Assembly (NCBI GenBank): GCA_032622095.1
Contig: CP136066.1
Coordinates: 111,869,319 to 111,933,318, forward strand
Source of the DNA: Siphonodentalium dalli
Lineage: Eukaryota > Mollusca > Scaphopoda > Gadilida > Siphonodentaliidae
Direction of reading: 5' to 3'
DNA length: 64,000 nt
Part shown: positions 58,721 to 64,000 of the stretch, one piece after another
How positions within the stretch are numbered: the first letter of the stretch is position 1
How the letters are laid out: the number at the start of each line of letters is the position of its first letter
Notes under the pieces: generated by a model
The model's input: the letters and a program-made list of their open reading frames with translations, nothing else
Told to the model about the DNA's origin: nothing
Database searches by the model: none
Made by a program: the position numbers and the translations under genes

Positions 58721-59855
58721 GAATACGAGAGTTGTGGTGAATCGTTCAGTCATGCATGTAACTTGTTTTTTGATTGCGAAATCTCATACATGTCTCATGT
58801 CAGTCTTCATCCTCCGTGTTCAAGATCATAATTTATTCATCTACATAACTGCTACTTTCTGAGAAATCAGGACCTAGTCAAGGAGCTGTTGTATTACTGC
58901 ATGTTCTACACATGATATCAAGCCTTACTATGGTAAACTCATCTTTGCAGACCAGGCCATTTTTTCTTGCCCTTTCCCAGGCCTACAAATAGTGTGTCTG
59001 TCATTTGCAGAATGAGGTCGCCAGAGGGTGAATTTAGTGATGCTATCCCGCATGGTGGGCTAGCATCACCAAATTCACCCTCTGGGAACCTCATTCTGCT
59101 ATGGCCTCAACTGCTATGGGAGACTTAGGATCAGATTGAACTTCCTTCGACGATGTTCACCCAAAAGTCACCTCGATTATGCATTTTATCTTCTGCAAAT
59201 TAAACTTCCCAAAGGGAAAAAGTAACTAAAAACAATGTTAATTTGAGACTATTCACATGTCGATAATTCCCAGAAGATGAGGCCTAAGCAAAATGAGGTC
59301 CCCAGAGTGTGAATTTGGTGATGCTAGCCCACTGTGGGATAGCGTCACTAAATCCACTATCTGGTGACCTCATTCTGCAAATGACAGACACATTATTTAC
59401 AGGCTTGCCCTTGACGACTTGCCCTACACAACCAACTTAGATATCAGGAATATTCTGTCATTGTTGTCTCTTGTCCCCACAGAGTTCCCCTTTTATTTCT
59501 GATAGCAAATGGCAAATTTTTCTCAGAACTATTGAAAGGAATTACAGTGGGAAATATTCATATTAGAATATACATATTCTCAGTTCTAATAAAATTTAGA
59601 AATCTGTTTTCGAGCAATATGGAGGAATGCATGGTATAATCAACATGGATCAAACAAAAATAAGGCTTCCAAATATCTAGCATGGTAGGGATCTGACAAT
59701 TGAGGCCAGATAAACAGAATACTTCTTTTCTCAGAGAATGCCTCGTCCCCTTAAAAAACTGCATCTTACTTACATTTGATCTACCATAGATGAATATATA
59801 ATTAAATATACATGTATAAATAAAAACCACAGCACTACCTCATGGAATAAAGCTT
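58721..59855 (+). other. Probable Sin3 3' UTR with candidate poly(A) signals
   Basis: Follows the stop codon. AATAAA occurs at 59588-59593, 59819-59824 and 59846-59851; I see none between the stop codon and 59588. If any of these is used, the UTR is about 0.9-1.1 kb and includes the foldback at 58981-59405. The real end needs transcript data. Confidence 0.4.
58981..59405. mobile_element. Large foldback (425 bp) made of nested inverted repeats
   Basis: Outer arms: 'gcctacaaatagtgtgtctgtcatttgcagaatgaggtc' and the complement 'gacctcattctgcaaatgacagacacattatttacaggc'. Two inner hairpins, 59007-59099 and 59293-59377, both have a 'gaggt..ccagag.gtgaatttagtgatgctatccc' arm against its mirror. It sits about 260 bp after the Sin3 stop codon. 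Confidence 0.8.
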
Positions 59856-61157
59856 GATTCATTTAGAGTTTAAAGTTAGATTTTTTCAGATGAAGTGCCC
59901 ATGTCTTCATGAGTAACACTGTATCCACACAACTTTATTACAAATATGTGCATTTGTAATTAAGGGTAAATGTGATAGGTAGCAGTCGTGATTCAGTGTA
60001 TTGCAAATATTTAGTGTCTTCACTCAATAGGGGGCTCCAATAAACACCTGCCTCCTCACAAAAGTAATTTAACATAAAAACTTATATAATTACAAATATT
60101 TGCCTCCCTTATAATTTTTAAAAGTAAATTCCCTGAGAAACGAACTGTTTTGTTTATCTGGTCTGAATAACATTTATTTATATTTAACCTGACTGAGGCT
60201 GTCTCTGTTCTCATAATTAGTTGAGGTTGATTTAAAAGTTGTAGTGATTGCTCTTCAAACTTTCCTTATTTAAATAATTTATACATGAGATGTACATCAT
60301 GGAATCAAATAACTAGATAGCATCTAATCTTCCTTCATCTCTTTATCATAATCATGTGTTACTTTATCCTTCATGATGTTTGTTCAAGTTTTATGTTATG
60401 AACTCCATTGTACAAAAAAGGGACACAAAATGAAACGACGATGTACATGTAATTTATTACAAATATCATAGAAAACTAAATTGTATTTTCATAAAATTAT
60501 TATTGTATAATGTAAAAATTGTTGCATTTTATCATGGGAAGAGTGTGTCCGAGTATGAAATGCTTTAAATCATCTGTATGATACTTCATTCATACTATCA
60601 TTATTTCTGACTTTTTATCAAACGTCATTATGTAAATATATCACAGCAGCATTAAGAAAACTGGGTGTTTCAAACGCAAAACTGATACTATTTTTAGGCA
60701 AAATGGGCATAAGATTAATCAGCACCAAAACCATGAACATATGTTCGTCAATTTAGCAATACTTCAGTCGCTATCGTTCTCAATAATCATTTTCATTATC
60801 CATCAAATGATTAGGTCTGTTGCACATGAATAATTTCGGATGGTATCCAAGTATATGTAACAACATGTCTGAATGTATCTTTCCTTCATATCATAAATTT
60901 ATTTCCACTCGGATAACTTTTATTAAGACATTCACATGGATGCTTGCAAGAAGATTCCAAAGAGAGTTAATGAATATATGTCTATAATTACACAATTACC
61001 ATATAGATTGCATGTGTTTAACTCGATAAGTGCAGGGCTATAGTGCAGTTACAATCGCCTTCATGATTTTAACACACCTGCAGGAAGACTAATTGGCAAG
61101 TACATTTTCTGTTAAATTTGTTTGACAAACCTGTCAATATTCAACAGAACGTTGAAG
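59856..61157. other. Intergenic or downstream region, nothing recognised
   Basis: AT-rich unique-looking sequence. No frame with known similarity, no RNA gene pattern and no paired terminal repeats. Confidence 0.5.
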
Positions 61158-62200
61158 TAGAGTTCTGCGAATTGGAGATTTTGATCGAATCGAATCGAAT
61201 TCTGGAAATTGAATCGAATCATATCTGTGTGTTGCATTCTCAATTGGGCATGTTTTGTCAACGATTAGACGATTTGTGAAACGTTCTATCAACTACATGC
61301 ACGAAGTTCCATCATAACTTATGTGGCAATGAACCGTCGTTTACAATACTATTAACTTCAAATGATAATTGTTGAGAAAAAAAGGCAGATTTTAAAAAAA
61401 CGTCCATGCGGCCGTCACGACGATTAATATATAACCACTAAACGGATTATCAGAACTAAAATCACTCGAAATTTGTACACTTTGCATCTATATACAAAAT
61501 TGTAAATCGACTTCGGAATCACCCGTTGTTATAAACTTGAAGATGCAACAACAGTCGCAGGGTAGCCTGATATGTAGTGCTGGATGCTTCTTGGACAGAT
61601 GATTCCATAGATGGGTCATTGTCGCAGATGCCTGCGATTTATACACCAGGTTGCATTCATCTCACGTGTATGTTCTTGCACTACCTGCAGCTTTATCATG
61701 TTTAAAATAAACATGAATAACGACGACATTTTGTCAAGTGTCAAAGAACGCTCCGAAATTGAAAGTAAACTTCAAAAGAAAACATCGCCAAAATGCACTT
61801 TTCGAAATTTCGATGCCGGGAACACGTGTTGTTTAAATTCTCAGCCATACTACATAACGCAGAATCTGAGACGGATAGACGGCGGATAACGCTAGCGGTT
61901 GCTCGGTCCATCGGTGATCTCCGAGCTTTTGGCTACCATGTTCAAAGCTAGAATTTAGGCGTATTTAGTAGTCCTATAGTGGCTAATTGCTGGCTATACT
62001 TATATTTAATATATATAATCCCGATGTACAATAAGAATTATAAGGTGCATATATACATCATTTTCTGTAATTAAATGGCACTAAAACAGCTAAGATCGAC
62101 GTGTGTACTTGTCCGTAAACAGCCTACTTTTCCATCAGTGTATATTCGAAATTTCGAGTTGGCAATTTTGACTTTCGAATCGAATATTCGCAGGACCCTA
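61158..62200. mobile_element. hAT-like element (1043 bp), TAGAGTTCTGCG / GCAGGACCCTA ends
   Basis: Exact 8-bp target duplication CGTTGAAG at 61150-61157 and 62201-62208. The subterminal 'gatcgaatcgaatcgaattc' on the left and 'ttcgaatcgaatattcgcagg' on the right resemble 13435-14820. The 92-codon frame at 61611-61889 inside has no recognisable similarity. Confidence 0.88.
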
Positions 62201-62505
62201 CGTTGAAGTTACATGACTGGATCAATGGATCTTTCCACAGCTGTCAATCAAATAATTATTAGCAGATGTATTCTCCCAATCAGTGACTGAACCGGTCTTT
62301 TGCTGCATTAAAATTTTTTATTCCATCTTGGTTCACCCTAATTTGGATATCCGTACATATATTCAGCGTTAATCGGCTATTTTCAAACAATGTTTTTATT
62401 GTCAAATGATAATGGACTTAATTTGCTCTGATGTTTGAAATTTATCCATGACTATAACAGCATCTTTTATTTTGGGTGACATTTTTTTAATTCTTTCACT
62501 TTTAA

Positions 62506-62766
62506 CCTTTCATGGCTGGAGCTGCGTTGGTGCAGTATTAAAGACCCTGTGTCAGTATATTCTCTTATATATGCTAGTCTCCCATAGGGAGCCTTGCATA
62601 TATAAGAGAATGAACTGGCTTACAAGGTAAAGGTAAATATTGTCAGGCCTGCCGCCAATGTATTCTCTTATACATGTGAGGCTCCCTTTAGAAGACTCGC
62701 ATATATAAGAGAATGCATTGGCACAGGGTTTTCGCAAAATTTCGGGAAGCTTCAGTCATGAAAGGG
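62506..62766. mobile_element. TTAA-flanked MITE (261 bp) with two TCTCTTATATA hairpins
   Basis: TTAA at 62502-62505 and 62767-62770. Ends CCTTTCATGGCTGGAGCT and, complemented, CCCTTTCATGACTGAAGCT. Two consecutive hairpins, about 62551-62606 and 62652-62716, both have arms ending in 'gtattctcttata' and 'tatataagagaat'. Related to 30854-30991. Confidence 0.85.
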
Positions 62767-62770
62767 TTAA

Positions 62771-63820
62771 AGAGAAGAAGGTTCTTGTGTCTGTAAACCA
62801 GCATAAAGCATGGGCTGTAAAATCAGTGTATTTGTGTAGATGAGTCTCTTTGCAACCGCTATGCCCCGCCCCGTAAGATTGGCTATAGTATCATCCATTG
62901 GCAACCATATCTATCATGAGATCTGGATTCTGACAATATCAGCTTTGACGCTAAAGAATAAAGGGCTAGACCCTGTTTCTGTGTCTGGCGTTGACGTAAT
63001 AGGTTTGTATTGTTCAAGGACAATACAAAAAACATTTTTAAATTTTCTATATTTTGCTGTATAATTGGTGTGCAATAAATACATTAACTGAAGATATAGA
63101 AAAATCTGATCCGTCTACAAACTCTGAGACATGGGCATACTACCAATTCTGAGACATGGGAATATGGAATTTACTCTTATTAAGCTTTTGTAATGGTGTA
63201 TAATTCTAATATTGATTCATGTCTGACTGTCAAGCCAGACCTGCCCTTAGTTTACCACAAAAAACCATCCGAATTATTCTTATGCAAGATTAACTCATGC
63301 TCATTTGTATAACTGCCACATTTGCAATGTGTTTTGAGCCACCCTGTTTATTCAATTGATCATGACATCGGAAGGGATTGGAGATGTGTAATTGGCTAAG
63401 ACAATTGTGGCCGCTAGTTTTATACAGCCAATAAACTTCTCCTTTTCAAATATAAACCACTGACTTTGTTACTTTTCGCGTCCTCCTTATATCCACTGTG
63501 GATGAACGGAAGTTATAATTAGGATGTTTTTCATTGCACGAAAACGCGTAGAAATCATTACTTCCATTCATCCACACTGTATATCTTGTGGTCAGTACAA
63601 TAAGAATTGTATAAGAGAGGTCACATCTCCCTGGGACAAATCGGGAAAATTGGCACAGTTTAGGGAGATGTTGCCCTCTAGACTGGTCCCTGCCTGAGGC
63701 TGTTTGTTGAACTTCCAATCGAATCATCCCTGCAAATGAATGAATGGAAAACAACTATCCATCAGCAACTAAGCCAAAATGAACTGAAGCTGTGTTTCTT
63801 CTAACAGCCACAAAATTCAG
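62771..63820. other. Downstream region, nothing recognised
   Basis: Short tandem 'tctgagacatgg(g/a)(c/a)ata' near 63122-63165. The 102-codon minus-strand frame at 63446-63754 has no recognisable domain. Confidence 0.5.
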
Positions 63821-63829
63821 AGCTGCGTT

Positions 63830-64000
63830 TCCATTCTATTTTATTTTAAACAAATATGAACCGATTTCAATAATTTTGGTATACAAAAGTTGCTTGCTAC
63901 ACTGTCGAGAATTAGTGCGAAAATCAGGTTTATCCAAATATTTTTGCCAAATTATGGACCTTAGTTTGTCATTTTTTCGCGATCTTTGTCTGTCGGACAC
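63830..64000. repeat. Tandem-module fragment running off the window end
   Basis: 'aatatgaaccgatttcaataattttggtatacaaaagttgct' carries the module core seen across the window. It is followed by 'ccaaattatggaccttagtttgtc' and 'gtctgtcggacac'. Confidence 0.6.

Noticed and set aside
61611-61889. 92-codon frame downstream of Sin3
   Set aside because: Lies wholly within a hAT-like element and shows no transposase or other domain.
61158-62766. A second host gene downstream of Sin3
   Set aside because: All structure here is explained by one hAT-like and one TTAA element; no exon-like similarity found on either strand.
63446-63754. 102-codon minus-strand frame near the window end
   Set aside because: No known motif, no splice or similarity support.

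Overview
The window is eukaryotic: one large intron-rich gene on the + strand, AT-rich spacers, and dense DNA-transposon debris. The gene is Sin3 (SIN3A/SIN3B-type), the scaffold of the Sin3/HDAC transcriptional co-repressor complex. I assembled 24 coding exons (2314..58720), all with GT/AG borders and matching phases. Together they give 1236 residues and a stop, about 97% of the length of human SIN3A (1273 aa). The start codon and roughly the first 70-80 residues are not in the window; they should lie in one or more exons upstream of position 1. The protein reads PAH1 - Pro/Gln linker - PAH2 - linker - PAH3 - HDAC-interaction region - coiled/basic region - acidic Ser/Asp linker - conserved C-terminal Sin3 domain.

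The host is probably a marine lophotrochozoan, most likely a mollusc and perhaps a bivalve. This is inference. It rests on many ~130-200 bp modular repeats carrying phrases such as 'accgatttcaa..aaatttggtat' and 'gagttatgcccctttttcgactta', on 'gtccgtccgtc' leaders, and on repeats starting 'ttagctcacctgag'. I associate these with molluscan genomes. No other protein gene of the host was found.

Layout. 1-2313: degenerate tandem repeats and spacer. 2314-15654: exons 1-7 (N-terminal linker, PAH1, PAH2), with two hAT-like elements, a GGGCCATTCCATG-bounded element and tandem modules in the introns. 15655-24090: large introns with hAT-like and Harbinger-like elements and a decayed 5'-truncated Ty1/copia pol on the minus strand. 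24091-26835: a compact exon cluster (PAH3 and the HDAC-interaction region). 26836-34381: a 7.5 kb intron filled by a hAT-like element (26900-32306) that itself holds another hAT-like element, a TTAA-flanked element and tandem modules. 34382-48454: the C-terminal exons, separated by a second copy of the 1.1 kb hAT-like element and by several TTAA-flanked elements. 48455-58720: the last exons, with nested insertions. 58721-64000: probable 3' UTR carrying a large foldback, one more hAT-like element and one more TTAA element.

The non-coding part is informative because many transposon borders can be fixed to the base from target-site duplications: 8 bp for hAT-like, TTAA for piggyBac/Kolobok-like, TTA for Harbinger-like, TA for a Tc1/mariner-like foldback. 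No intact transposase was seen, so all look non-autonomous or decayed. The most unusual points are a 23-bp exact copy of Sin3 coding sequence inside an intronic repeat, a possible internal poly(A) site after exon 12, a TTAA element built from repeated CTACGAG palindromes, and a pair of inverted near-identical hAT copies flanking much of the gene.
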